The notes below the pieces were generated by a model. It was not told the DNA's origin. It saw only the letters and a program-made list of their open reading frames with translations, and searched no databases. DNA of 64,000 nucleotides from Coniferiporia sulphurascens (lineage: Eukaryota > Basidiomycota > Agaricomycetes > Hymenochaetales > Hymenochaetaceae): NCBI GenBank assembly GCA_002794785.1, contig NBBA01000007.1, positions 1,612,001 to 1,676,000 of the forward strand. Direction: 5' to 3'. The position numbers were made by a program, and so were the translations under genes. The number at the start of each line of letters is the position of its first letter. Positions within the stretch are counted from its first letter, which is position 1. Positions 23,079 through 35,050 of the stretch are shown here, piece by piece.

Positions 23079-24597
23079 CTACTTGCTGGCATGAAGTAGT
23101 GTCCACTCTCTGCTAGTGTGTTTCGCCCCCTCCGGATCATCCTGGAGCAGGGAGAGACGCAATGACAGGGAGACAAACATGACACGGAAGAAAGCAGTGA
23201 GGAAAAACATGATGATGCCGGGGCGTCAACGGGCGCTTTCTTACTTAGTACATCGGGAAAGGTACATGCCTTGTAGTGCTTCGCCACATCAGTCGCAAGA
23301 GGGTCATCCGGATTCGGCGCACTAAGCAGCGCTTGGACGGACAGCAATACGGTTCTGATCTGGAGTGCCGGAGACCATTTATCTGCGGCATTCGAAAAAC
23401 GTTAGGCAAGAATTTGCAGTTAGAAAAAAGAGGTCAAACAAGGAAAGAGGTGGGAAGAATGGAAAATACGCAGATAAATCACACAAAATTAGGATGTCAT
23501 TAATAAAGGCGACTAGCACACCTTTTAAAATGTCCAGACAGATCCGTCCAAGTTTGTCTGCAGAGGAAAATGACAATTAGTGATGAACATTTCTCGTAGT
23601 GGAGTAAAAGAGGTGAAACAACAAATGAAGAAGCAATGGCAACCAACAGAAATACATTAAACAATAGCTACGCACCGATGTTTGGGTGATATATCTTCGT
23701 TAGGAAGCGTACTTTCGGTGGCCCCATTGGGTAGTCCTCGGGCAGAAACAGTTCTAACTTGAAGACACCATCTGTGTACCGACCGCATCCAAAATCGCGG
23801 GGTCGCAGCAACAGAGGTAAATGGACGAGTATGTGAGCGGTGGGAAACGAGATGCGAGGACCAAAATAGCACAAGTGAACGAAACGCATATGTATTTGTT
23901 TAATCGAACAAGGCTGTCAGTACAATAAAAGCCGAAGCGAGAGGAAGACCAAAACGTACCCTCGAACGGGCTCCCTCCTGGGCCCTGTATGGTCACGTCG
24001 AAGTAGCGGAGGTTGTCATCATGCGGGGTTGCAGTAATACCGGGTGCAGGATCACTCTGCAGGCGCTCAGTCTCCTATGCTCCATTGTTCGCATCATTAC
24101 GTGCGTCGCATGCGGATATATGTCCGTCGTGCATCAATCAATGCACACGAATGACGAGCCGCAAGATGCCGTTTTGCGCAAGGGAGGTGAGCAGTCCAGA
24201 ACATAGATGCCATCCCGCGAGCCGAAGTGTCCAGTAGGAAACGAAAGAAGCAAAGACAACCGGGCGGGTAGCGCGTCCATGACGCAGCAAATCCACCACC
24301 CCAGACCCGCATCCCGAGGCGATTGAGCACAGGTAAGGCCGAGCAGACCGAAACGCGCACAGTGGTGTCAATTGACGTATCATTCAGTCGGCAGCCCAGT
24401 CGTAGCGTCCATGCACATGAAAGCAAGGCAAGAAGGAGAAAGAGGGAATGAAGCAACTCGTGAGCACTGCGCTTACACTCGCCCGTTTGGCCCAACTCAC
24501 CTTGATGATCCGCTGCAGCCATCCGATTGTCAGATCGCACAAGTCAGCATACCCAGCCCGCATACATGCACCCAAAACACACCTTAGGAAGGGCCAT
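23079..24597 (-). CDS. UBC13: Ubiquitin-conjugating enzyme E2, Ubc13/UBE2N type
   Basis: Forms Lys63-linked ubiquitin chains together with a Mms2-type partner, acting in error-free DNA damage tolerance. Seven exons: 24597-24583, 24512-24501, 24074-23960, 23772-23677, 23557-23522, 23382-23270, 23141-23079. They give exactly 149 residues, close to the 152 of human UBE2N. Landmarks are [25 protein letters not shown], the HPN motif at 76-78 and catalytic Cys86 in [16 protein letters not shown]. Exon 2 is a 12-nt microexon coding RIIK. Intron 2 is 426 nt, unusually long for this window. The last intron starts with GC (GCATGT) and ends CAG; this choice reproduces the family spacing [24 protein letters not shown] without insertion. 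A GT donor downstream would add six residues. Confidence 0.95.
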
Positions 24598-25237
24598 TCC
24601 GCTCGTCTACTATGTCTCTTTGAGACGGAGGGTCGTGTGCGTTCTGAATGGGTCAGTGGTAGGCTCCGCCGCGGGCCAGAGGCCTAGGGTGAACGCGCGT
24701 GGGTTGCTTATCTAACTATCCAATCAGCACCTGGCCACCGGCAGCCCGATATATTCGTCTCAATCTACAACAAACGCCGGCCTCCTTGTTCTCACACTTC
24801 GGTCTTGTATGCATTTACACTAGTACTGGTTGTATTTCGCGCTGCAGGTGCGTATGGCAAGGACGTGTTAACGGCATATGCATACTATACCCCCACTTGA
24901 AATTTATGACACTGAATTGTGCCTCTTTTGACTAAAACTCGGATGATAAAGAACGATAACGCCCTTCCCTTCTATAAAGTCCAGAAGACTCCAGTAGACC
25001 AGGGCTGAATACGAGAGTTTACAACCCAAGTAATTATTATGCAAGATTGTACCAAAGTCTAAGTCCATACAGTATCTAAGCAATTCAACAAGTTTTACGG
25101 TTTTTACTGAGCGTATCGTCTACGCAACTGGGACTTACACATACAAGTACACTAGCGCCAATATAGACGGTGACAGTATCACCATACCAAGGTCCAGAAC
25201 TCAGTCGGTACTTTTAAGAAGAAACGAATCAAACCAA
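24598..25237. other. Intergenic between ubc13 and MFS gene
   Basis: About 640 bases carrying the ubc13 upstream region and the MFS 3' region. AT-rich near 24,900-25,200. No feature beyond short frames. Confidence 0.4.
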
Positions 25238-28041
25238 TCAGGCCTCGTCTCTTTTCTCTGCGCTAATATGGGCAGTCTGAGACTCGATCATCGTATTCGT
25301 CGCGGAGGTTTCCGGCCGTCTTTCCTCAACGATGGCGATCACGTCCGCATCCGCGGTACCGACCTCCCGCTCTACATCCCTCTTCTCGTCCGCCTCGTCC
25401 TCCTCCTCATCTTCCTCACCAACAGCCTTTCCCCCCTGCTCGACGTCTGCAACCGCAGCCGCACCCGCAGGCGTGTCGCCCCCCTTCCCGCTGGGGCCCC
25501 GCGTTGGGCGCCTCAGCGAGTACGCCCGCAGGAACAGAACAATCACGAAACAAAACCCAACGATCGGTACAAACGTCAGCCACAGCGTCGTGATCGCGCT
25601 CGTATACGCGTGTATAACCACTTTGCGCTGTGCCTCGTCCGGGTAGTCCGTGCGCAGCGAGCGCACGCTCTGTACGAGTGCGGCTGGCGAGACGTTGATC
25701 GATACGTCTGTGAGCTTGCTTGCCTTCCTGCGGAGCGACTGTGGGACGAGCAGCACGGCGTCAGTTCAGAGGGATTATTCAGGGCGGCTGAACAAGGATA
25801 AAAGGTTTGGGCTACGTACGGATGACCATATGGTCTGTCCTATGGACACACCAATGGTACCGCCAAGCTGGCGCACAAACACGAATGTTGCCGTGCTAGT
25901 CGCCAGGTTTTTAAGCGGCATCGCGGCCTGCAGCGCAATGAGTGGGATTTGGAATAGACAGCCTGTGCCGAGGGCGGCAATGAGCGGGAAGATGGCACGT
26001 TCGGCACTAGATAAAAGTAATACAATTAATATTGAACGCAGACCAATCCGGGGGCTGGGTAGTCGCATGCCTTCACCCCTCCACGAGGAAAGCCGGGACC
26101 AAGGGGAAGAATGGAATGAAAACGGGGAGTATTGAGATTGTCACTCACGTGCTAGAAGTATCATCTAACTTGGTCATGAGCCCATAGCCGATCGTCATAA
26201 CCGCGAATCCGACCCAAATGAAGGGGCGATACTTCCCACAATGCGAGACAAGAACTCCGGATGCCGCAGATAGCAATGATGAGCCAAGGGAGAAGGGGAT
26301 CATCCTGATCGGAGGAAAGAGGACACCGAAAGGCGGCAAGTTAGTTGCCAATGGAAGAAATGTCGACAACTCGTGCCGCACCTTATACCAGCACCTGTGG
26401 CACTAGATCCCAGCACTTGGAAGAAGAGCGGGAGGTAGTATGTCGTTGAGAAAAACACGATGGCGTGCAAAAAGCATTGTACGAGGATAATTGCTGTCGT
26501 ACGTGTCTATAGTGGAAATCGCAGAACGTTAGTACACAATGCAGATTCTTACCCATTACGAGCTAATAGGTATTTAAAGCTGGCGTTACCTTAAAGAGAC
26601 GGGGAGGCACGATTGCGGAGCGCGTCGTATACGCTTCGTTTACACCTGCGGCAATGAGTAACACGGCGCCGATTGTAATGAGCGCGATCGTCTGCGGTGC
26701 CGACCCTTTTTTACAGCAAACTCGTCAGCCACAAGTTCTTGAGCACTTCTTTTGTCAGCTCACAGCTCGACTCGGCGAAGTTGAACCCGAGCAACAGGCA
26801 CACAACGCCACTGACTATCAGGCCGAGGCCGGCAAAGTCAAACTCGGCGACGTGATCCTTCAACGGACGACCGTGGTGTGGGTTAAGGTTTAAGAAGATG
26901 AAAAGGACGATTGCAGCAGCACCGCCGGTGGGCAAATTCACCCAGAAGCACCTATTATTATCAATGGAAGGTTTGAAAAAAAGATTTCCACAACAACACG
27001 AGTCGGGCTCACCAGCGCCACGAAACGCGGTCCGTGAAAGCCTGTGAAATATTCAAGCAACCTTTAGTTCGGGCGACAGGCTGTGAGTGTGGCTGCTGAA
27101 AATAAGTACCCCGCCGACAAGTGGTCCAACCACGCTTGCAATTCCCCAGGTAGATCCTATGAATCCCCCGTACTTCCCCCGCCTAAGACGGAAATACGCA
27201 CGTGAGAACAGGTGAGAAATCAATGCCAGTTAAGCGGGTCGTAATAAGCAAGCCAAGACAGAATGCACACGAGATGAAATCTCAAGAACAGAACTGTTGA
27301 TAGGGACACGAAGAAAAGACGAACGTGCAGAAGCGAGCAAAAGTACCCGAATGGAAGGGCCGGGACTCACTCTTCGAGGCTCACGATATCCGATATCGTA
27401 ATCTGCACGAGTTGGAGAATGCCACCGCCGCCTATGCCTTGGAGTGCGCGACACACGATGAGCCACGTCATGTTCTGGGCCGCTCCGCAAAGCGCGGAGA
27501 AGACGAGAAAAATGAGGATAACGGCAAATAGGAGGGGTTTACGGCCAGTGACGTCGGAGAGCTTGCCATATAATGGTGAGAGAGTAGCGGCGCCAAGCAA
27601 GTATGCTCTATGATTGCGGGGGTGAGGGATACACGTAGATAAGAAAAGCCAAGGGGGATAATGACATACGACCCGACCCAGCTGTAGTTTTTCCCTCCCT
27701 GGAGCTGTTCGACGATAGTTGGCAAAGCGGTAGCTACAATCGTCTACATAATGCCGAGCGCAAACTCCGTCAATTTAAGTTATCATGAGGGAAGGTAGCG
27801 ACTGCAAGCATAACCACTATTGGAGAGGGGATGCGCAAAGATGGCCCACCTGGTCGAGTGCGGCGAGGAAGACGCACAGCATAAGTCCAATGAAGACGAT
27901 GACAATACGATTCTTCGGTAAAATTTGCTGCTCGTTTGCCTTCCAAGACTCGCCAGGCTTCGACTTTGCGGTGGGCGCCGCCGGCGAGCCGGCAGCAGGC
28001 TTCACGGCCAACGCCGCGTCCGTACCAGTTTTCTTGTGCAT
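25238..28041 (-). CDS. MFS transporter, DHA14-type (14 TM) drug:H+ antiporter
   Basis: Plasma-membrane or vacuolar efflux pump of the major facilitator superfamily. Eleven exons: 28041-27850, 27743-27670, 27607-27371, 27182-27110, 27041-27013, 26951-26764, 26705-26590, 26506-26382, 26304-26149, 26006-25820, 25738-25238. Total 625 residues, all in phase. Motif D1 spans exons 1 and 2 (LDQ+[14 protein letters not shown]), motif A is [11 protein letters not shown], and GPLVGG fits motif C. Hydrophobic segments continue to a last helix [19 protein letters not shown], followed by a charged Glu-rich cytosolic tail. Exon 5 is only 29 nt. The N-terminus is hydrophilic with Lys/Pro. Such pumps export toxins, amino acids or siderophores; no substrate can be assigned, and no biosynthetic cluster surrounds it. 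Confidence 0.92.
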
Positions 28042-30692
28042 CGTAGTATCGTTATCAGTCAAGCGTGTTAAGCGCAGCAAAAGTCAGTCCCAAAGGTCGT
28101 ATGAGTCGTCTATGAAGCGTTTATGAGATTGCGTAAGGGAGTCAATCGTCAGAAGGTCATAGGTCTGCAGGGAGGACAACAGGCAAGGAGACTCTTGCTG
28201 CGGACCGCGAAACAAGTGGGAAACTGCTGCGCGACGGTAACGGAGGACGAAGGGTTTCGAAGACGTGACGGGGGAGAGCTCGTTATTTGAGGGCTGGCCA
28301 TGGTGGTAATTTTAGGATCCGGACCACCGTCGCCGTGGTCAGTGGAAGAGCATGCATCGCCGTCCATCAAGCCGAAGCGCTATACTCCGGCCGACGGCAT
28401 CTCGGCACAGCCTACTCTTCAGATCACCGCGCCGGGCGATTTGCCGCAACCAGAAGTAGATATTTTCAGACATCTTCATCTCTTCCGCAAGCCGAGAAAA
28501 TGAACAAAAGACGAATGAGAGGGCCGTCAGCCGAAGGCAGATCACGGATAATGGAACGCAAAAATAACTCAGAAGACCAGTTCTGACTAGACGCCAAAAG
28601 ACGGCAGCCGCAGTCAAAGAACAGTCTACTCGACTCAAGCTCGCCCTACGGCCAAGAGTTTGCCGACTGCCGAGGTGGAAGCAATCTTCCTCGGCGCCGA
28701 CATGATCGATTATTCCATTCAGCTGAGTTAGGTGGCGTCCTCGACACAAGGCTTCCACCGCACGAGCCCGGCCGAGCTGAGGGGCAGGCAAGGATGCGCG
28801 GATACGTCAAGCAGAAGCCCTTACATTATTGCGGGCGTCCTTCGAAGGTCGGTCTCTCGGGAACGTAGAGATAAAAAAAGTCGAAGCTTCTCACTTGAAT
28901 GAGAAAAACACGGGTTAGAACTTGAAAAAGGGTCATCAGTCATTGTCTGGCTGCGCGGTGAGCGCGTTGACATGCACAGATCCCCTCAAATGGCGCAATT
29001 CTGTTGTTTACTTACGGGTCGTCGATCTACTTATCAGTGGCCAACTGTAATCTGATATCTGGATGAAACTGTCTGAATCTTCGCAGGTTTTTTAAATCCC
29101 CTTTCGGCAGCGAGACTGGTCGCTAGGCGGCGGCTACCAACTATTTGTGACGCGCGACCACACCCATAGTTTTTCTCTGTCGCACCAAAGCAGCTGTCTT
29201 TACGCGCATTTAATAAAGGCATTATATCGAGCACGGTTCCTTGAACACGAAATCCAGGAAAGAGGAAACAACGCAAGAAGCACACAGGTTTATGTGTTGA
29301 GTTACCCATAGTCACAGTTTTTTGGACTGTTTCGGCTCGGTTGACCAGTAGTCCGCCGGCGGCACACAGAGCTAAACTTGGTTCGCCGGCCGCGACCTTT
29401 GCCGGCAGCCCAGGCTCCAGCATCCAAAAGCGTAACGATAGGCGCCGATCGAATCTCTACCAGAAGATCTGACCGCTTCGGCACGCAGAATTATCCAATG
29501 ACGGAAAAGCACAAGCTACCTTGATCGCGTAGTGGACGAGCTGAAAGCTTGCGGCGATATCCTTGGCACTTGATAGCGAGCTATTAACATGAGGTAGACA
29601 GGAAGTGTGGTTGAATAAGTCCCTATTATTGGAGTGCACGGAAATTAGACGTCGCTAAGAGGCCGATGCGTGCTGCCCGCGTATACCTGCAGCTTTTACC
29701 GTGGAAGTTGAGGGAAGACGTAAGAAAAGCAGATCCCCCACTCAGGTCTTGCGGGCCAGACATTCGAAGGGTGAAGCCTCCGCAAAAACGTCGCACACAC
29801 AGAAGCAGAGCGCTCCATCAGCATGAGACCAACAGCACAGACAGCGGGGTTCCCAGCACATAGGCGAACGCAGACGGACAGAAGGTATAGACAGGACCAT
29901 ATGTCGACTGCACTGAGTCACTGACAAGCCCAAAATGCGTTGAATTGCTCAACTCCACACTCGCTTGCTAAACACAGAGATAAGGAGGGAGCGGGTGGGT
30001 GTGGCACGTTTCAGCGCTCCAAATGACTCAATGATGCTCGTTTTAATTCAATTGTTCGGCATGTGTTCTGTCGGCAGGCGGATATTCCACACGCAGTTTT
30101 CTTCCCGGTGAGCTGCTCCGTCCGGGTCGGAAGAAGTGGGAAGCCTTAGAGATGCAGGACGGCACTACACCAGCGAAGCTTCAGGTCTTTTTTAATAGCT
30201 TCACTGTCTGTGATCATAGTAAGGTCCGAGTCGGAAGTTCCAGTGTACTCACATGAAACGTTAAATGGGGGAACGAGGTGAGATAAAATGGAGGCTTAAC
30301 AGGAAATGACGCGCGTGTGATTACGTCGATGCCAACTCCTACCAAGCACCGCGGAAATCCCACCTGTCGTCCAATTATAGGCTCAAGAAATTAAGCAGCA
30401 AGACCCAAAAAAGACAACATTTCCTGCGAGAGATTGAGTAGCCAATTCTAAAGTTTCCGATGAAGGCAGGGATTAGAGACTCACAATTTCCTACGACAGC
30501 GTTTCAAATACACAGTAGTATGCACACAGGGGTCCATGATAGTGATCGAAGCAACAGCAAAGTGATGAAAACACGTAGACGTAAGAGGACGGTGGTACAA
30601 GAAAGGAAAAATTGAGTGAGGAACTGAGAGGGGCTGACAAAATGCTTGTGTGAAGTATGAGCGCCGGCGGGAGTTAACCATACAGCTTTGAT
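28042..30692. other. Long gene-poor stretch
   Basis: About 2.65 kb. The first few hundred bases are the MFS promoter side, with an alternative upstream ATG near 28,298 that does not join in frame to the transporter. The rest contains scattered short frames without recognisable families. From about 30,530 on, the sequence is the downstream flank of the duplicated Ser-rich gene, copy A, repeated near 33,850. Confidence 0.45.
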
Positions 30693-32340
30693 TTAAATTA
30701 ACACCCCGGGTTGGCTGGTCATTTCTATATCCAAAGAACCAGATGCATTAAATAGCTCCGTCGAGTGGCGGTTAGTGAACAAAATGACAAGAAGCGTACC
30801 AAATTGATTGGCGGCAGACTGTTTTTTCGCTTCGGGCGGCACCCAACCCACAAGATGTTTGAGCATGCCCCAGAGGTCCTGCTCGAGCGCCGTTCTTTGC
30901 GCATCCAAAGGGAAGCACGGTTCTATAGCGGCAACCACCGCTCCCTGGGGGAGTCACGTGTGCTAACACGCCATGGCGAACTCGAAAGGATTCTCCGTCC
31001 TTACACCCTAGAGTTTATGGTTTTGATACTCCAGGCTTTGGCTGCCCCGACAACCTAATTCCGACAAACCCCATCTTAAACACGTTGTACCGAGGCGCCA
31101 TGACCCCAGGGGGCTTCAGAGTCCAGATGTAGCCATCAGGGTCTCAAAGCCTATTCCCACAGAGTCAAATTGTTTGGAAATCAACTTCCAGCAACACTCC
31201 CATGTAATGGGACTCTAACATTGCCTGTTTGGTGTGGAGATTGCTACCCCCGGCAGTGTCCATCAGGAGAGTTAGCCGCGCGTGGGGACTTTACATTGAT
31301 GCCTTTGGTTCGCATCTGGTTTGGAAGGAGAAGGAAAAAGGTTCGGATCAACTGTTGGTTGAGGCGCAGAGTAACCCGTAAACAGTTAGCATGGGTGTTT
31401 AAATTGGCCTGGTTTGGATTTATCATGTTACCAGTAAGTAGATGGTTTCATGTACTGTTACATAGGCCAACAGTGGCCCGATACAACAATCTAATGGAAT
31501 CCACACACATGCGTGTCAACAGGACGATCTGTTTTGAGAGTTCCAATTTTAGGTTAAAAACGTGCGAGTATAGATGTGAATTAGAAAAGTTAAGGAGCAA
31601 GAGCACTGTACGTACACCACTAACAACAAAGGATCCAATTAACGCTCCAGCAAGATCTCCACCAAACGTCGAGGAGATGGACGGTGAGGAACTGGACGGA
31701 GAAGGAAAGGGACTGAACGTTGTCACAGCGTGATTCGGAAAGGATGCTGAACCGTCTGCAGCAATAGTGAGACTAAAAGCGACAAAGCTCATGTAAATCG
31801 CCCGTGCCTATGGACAAAGCTTAGATACATACATTTCGTTATAAATTTTTCCCTCCGATGAGAAAGTGATCTCGGGACATTCAGCGTCTACCGGAAGGTT
31901 GTTCAGACTCGCCCCTGTGCTGGGAAATGTATTAGTACGAGCGAGACTAGGAGTAGCATTAAGAATGCTCACATCAAAGGCGCATCCGTCGGATTTGCGC
32001 CAAGAGTAGACGGGATGTAATATGCTGCCGCAGTCACAGCAGTTGGCTTGCCGCTAATCACAATAGACAATGGGGCCAAGTCAATTAGCTAGTGTGCTCA
32101 ACAAGTGCATCGAGGCTCCTTTTCTCACGCGGTAATCCCTATAACAGCGACACTGTGCGTGCTGTCTGTTGAGCCTGTTCCCAGAGAATCAAACAACGAC
32201 GACGGGCTGTTGGTTGTGAAAGCCGAATGAGAGGACGAAGTTGTAGCGGCATCTGAGCCCGTAGTTTGAGCGCGACATGTTGCATGCAAGATACACAGGA
32301 CACTGATCATTCGGATGGGTAAGGAGACGATGAGGTTCAT
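30693..32340 (-). pseudogene. Ser-rich single-pass membrane protein, tandem copy A, probably degraded
   Basis: Signal peptide MNLIVSLPIRMISVLCILHATCRA starts the frame (first 20: MNLIVSLPIRMISVLCILHA). Exons can be paired with those of copy B: 32340 to about 32133, then segments encoding AGKPTAVTAAAYYIPST, TGASLNNLPVDAECPEI and a Ser/Pro-rich stem with FGGDLAGALIGSFVVSG. Compared with copy B, the hydrophobic membrane segment is shortened, about 500 bases of extra sequence lie at 31,000-31,560, and a one-base length difference near 30,870 shifts the frame after the RKERRSSRTSGA cytosolic motif. These changes suggest a non-functional copy, although alternative splicing could rescue it. No known domain is recognised; the layout (signal peptide, ectodomain, Ser-rich stem, TM, short basic tail) resembles fungal surface sensors. 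Confidence 0.5.
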
Positions 32341-32639
32341 CTCTGATAGTAGCGACTTGGCCCCTAGCGCAGTGATATTGAAAAAAGTCGTATATTCAGA
32401 GCTATATAATGCTAGGATTGTGCAGTTAGGTCGAGCTGAAGCAGTCCCACTGGCAGCGTGTGCGCCCCGTTGACCGGCAGGAATGAGATACTTGTTGGAA
32501 CTTGTGAAAGAAGAAGAGGGGACAAGACTCCTTGTTGGACCTCAGAAATCAGATCCCAGGGAGGCTTGACTACCACGCATCACTGCCTCAGCACTCATTA
32601 CAGCCAATCACCAGCCAATGGGACGGTACCAGTCAATGG

Positions 32640-32800
32640 GACACTAGTAGTGATCTCAAAGGTCAGGTCTGACCTGGGTCGACCACCGGCCTGACCCGTG
32701 GGTCAGACCATTATCGGGTCAGGCCACACAATGAATCAGGTCTGAGTCAGTCTCAGGCTTAAGTCTCGACCGACCCTTGACCCGGCACATGACCCATTTG
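32640..32800. repeat. GGTCAGG/CCTGACC-rich block
   Basis: The heptamer GGTCAGG, its complement CCTGACC and close variants (GGGTCAG, TGACCC) recur many times within about 160 bases in both orientations. It looks like a terminal fragment of a mobile element or a decayed microsatellite-like array. Confidence 0.5.
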
Positions 32801-33203
32801 GCCTACCCTGTAGTATTTAAAGTCAGTCCTGAACAAAAATAAGCCTCTGCAGGAAATCTTGAGGCGTGCCGTCGCAGCACGAGTCGGTCCTCGTCAATAA
32901 ATATTTTCTTCGTGGCCGTTTCCGACAAGAGCATACATGCAAGTAACCACTACGAGTAAAACTTCACAAGCATGTGACCTATATACCAAATGTAGTCGCA
33001 TAGTCAAGATTACCAAATCATAATTCCAACAGCCTCCCCTAAACCAAGAATGCTTCAGCTTCAACTTGAGATGGGATATGCTGATGGAAATATGCTCAGT
33101 CCACAAAGAAAAATATAGGACTCTTTTATTAAAAACTATCTGATGGAAATATGCTAGATACTTGTCAGATACAAAAATATAATTGAGTGCCTAGACAAAA
33201 ACT

Positions 33204-33240
33204 CACCTCAGTCCACAAAGAAAAATATAGGACTGAGGTG
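33204..33240. repeat. Perfect 11-bp inverted repeat upstream of copy A
   Basis: CACCTCAGTCC at 33204-33214 is mirrored by GGACTGAGGTG at 33230-33240 around an A-rich 15-base loop. A version with 10-bp arms lies upstream of copy B at 35462-35498, and a partial one at about 33,097-33,125. Confidence 0.75.
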
Positions 33241-33991
33241 CAAATGAAAATTTCACCGACTATATGCGTCGTCAGAAATGGAAACTACATTACTAATAGC
33301 TTACTAATCGCCTTCAAGCTGTACTTTTCCAACATATGCATATATGTCATTTCCCTGGAGGAACCTGTGCACCATGTTGGCGTATAGTGTTGCCCTAACA
33401 GAGTGGTCCTGTCAGTGCTGCTTACGTAGATCAGAGTCAGGATCAGTTGAAGTCAGTCAGAGTCAGTCAGCATGGTAAGCCCTGGGCTAACGCAGATCAG
33501 TCTATTAGACCCCCCAAAAGGGGTTGACTGAAGTGATCCCTTCTTACGAAATTTATTCTGAGCGCACAACTAAACCACTCCTGAAAGGCTCACGCAGAAC
33601 CTAACATAGTTTTTACTAGTAACCTTAAGATTTTTTTTCGCTGAAGAAATGCGATACTGTGACGCCGCCATTGTCAAAATACTTGTTTTGCGATTTTGAA
33701 AGGTTATTCGGGACTGCCGGCTCACAAAACATGCATGCATATCGGCAAAAAAATTATGAGTGTCTTCTTTACCGGTTACTAGGCAAGCTTACTACTGTGC
33801 CATCGTTGAGAGAACAAATACTTGTGGTGCGCAAAAAGATAGCAATCGAGGCAACAACAAAGTGATGAAAACACATAGACGTAAGAGGACAGTGGTACAA
33901 GAAAGGAAAAATTGAGTGAGTATCTGAGAGGGGCTGACGCAATGCTTGTGTGAAGTACGGGCGGGATTTAGCCGTACGGTCTCTTTTTAAA

Positions 33992-35050
33992 TTACACTCC
34001 GGGACGGCTAGTCATTTCTATATCCAAAGAACCAGATGCATTAAATAGCTCCGTTGAGTGGCGGTTAGTGAACAGAATGACAAGAAGCGTACCAAATTGA
34101 TTGGCGGCGGACTGTTTTTCCGCTTCGGGCGGCACCCAACCCGCAGGACGGTTGATCCACGCCCCAGAGGCCCTGCTCGAACGCCGCTGTTTGCGTATCC
34201 ACAGGATGGTCTGTTTTTTTTTGGCGAGTTAAGATTTTAGGTTGAGGACATGCAACCAATGGTGCGGGTTAGGGGAGGTGAGAAGCGGAGAGAGTATACT
34301 TACAGCCCCAATGAGCAGGGTTCCGAAGACGGAACCAATTACTGCTCCAACAATAGACCCAGCGTTCATTGAGGAGCCAGACGATGTGGAGCTGGACGAT
34401 GCGGAGCTGGAAGAAGGGACGGAACCGATTGGCGTCACAACGTGGTTCAAAAAGGATGTTGAACCGTCTGCGGCAACAGTGAAACTAAAAGCGGCAGGGT
34501 TTATGTAAGTCGCCCGCGCCTATGTACGGCACTCAGATGCATACATTTCGTCATAAATGATGAAAGTCGATGAGAAAATGATCTCGAAACATTCACCGCC
34601 TGCTGGAATGTTGTCCAGATTCGCCTCTCCTCTGGAAAAAGATATTGTTACAAACAAGACTGGGATCAGCATAAGAATGCTCACATCAAAGGCGCATCCG
34701 TTGGATTCGCGCCACGGGTAGACGGGATGTAACATGCTGACTCAATCACAACCGTTGGCTCGCCACTATTGACAGTAGACAAAAGGGCCAAATCGATTAG
34801 CTAGTGTGCTCAACAAGTACATCGAGTGTTCTCTTTCTCACGAGGTAATCCCTGTGACAGTGGCACTATGTGTTTCCGTTGAGCCGGTTCCCAGTGAATC
34901 AAACAACGACGACGGACTGTTGGGTGTGAAAACCGAATGCGAGGACGAAGTTGTAGCCGTACCCGAGCCTGTCGTCTGGGCAAGACAAGTTGCGTGCAAG
35001 ATACACAGTGCACTAATCATTCGGATGGGGAAGGGGACCATGAAGAGCAT
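33992..35050 (-). CDS. Ser-rich single-pass membrane protein, tandem copy B
   Basis: Start at 35050 gives a signal peptide (MISALCILHATCLAQ core). Exon segments follow in phase: Thr/Ser-rich SSSHSVFTPNSPSSLFDSL; SGEPTVVIESACYIPSTRG; GEANLDNIPAGGECFEIIFS; then after a 60-nt intron FTVAADGSTSFLNHVVTPIG, a poly-Ser stem and the membrane segment GSIVGAVIGSVFGTLLIGAV. A further exon encodes a basic tail LWIRKQRRSSRASGAWINRP ending in EMTSRPGV. Exact borders after the TM are uncertain. The layout matches a type I surface protein with a Ser-rich stem, as in Mid2/Wsc-like fungal sensors, but I see no Cys-rich WSC domain and do not assign that function. Confidence 0.55.

Larger units (their letters stand above)
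32341..33991. other. Spacer between tandem copies with repeat remnants
   Basis: About 1.65 kb. It contains a block rich in GGTCAGG/CCTGACC words (about 32,640-32,800), a near-duplicate pair of an AT-rich segment at about 33,095-33,125 and 33,205-33,240 including a hairpin, a run of AGTCAGTC words near 33,430-33,475, and from about 33,845 the downstream flank of copy B. No gene. Confidence 0.6.

Noticed and set aside
22664..23116. 150-codon plus-strand frame upstream of ubc13's 3' end
   Set aside because: Low-complexity, no homology signal, and overlaps the ubc13 terminal exon on the other strand.
25268..25801. 177-codon plus-strand frame
   Set aside because: Antisense to the charged tail of the MFS transporter.
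28149..28370. Upstream ATG at about 28298 as start of the MFS gene
   Set aside because: The frame ends before the transporter and no intron joins it in phase; ATG 28041 gives a normal N-terminus.
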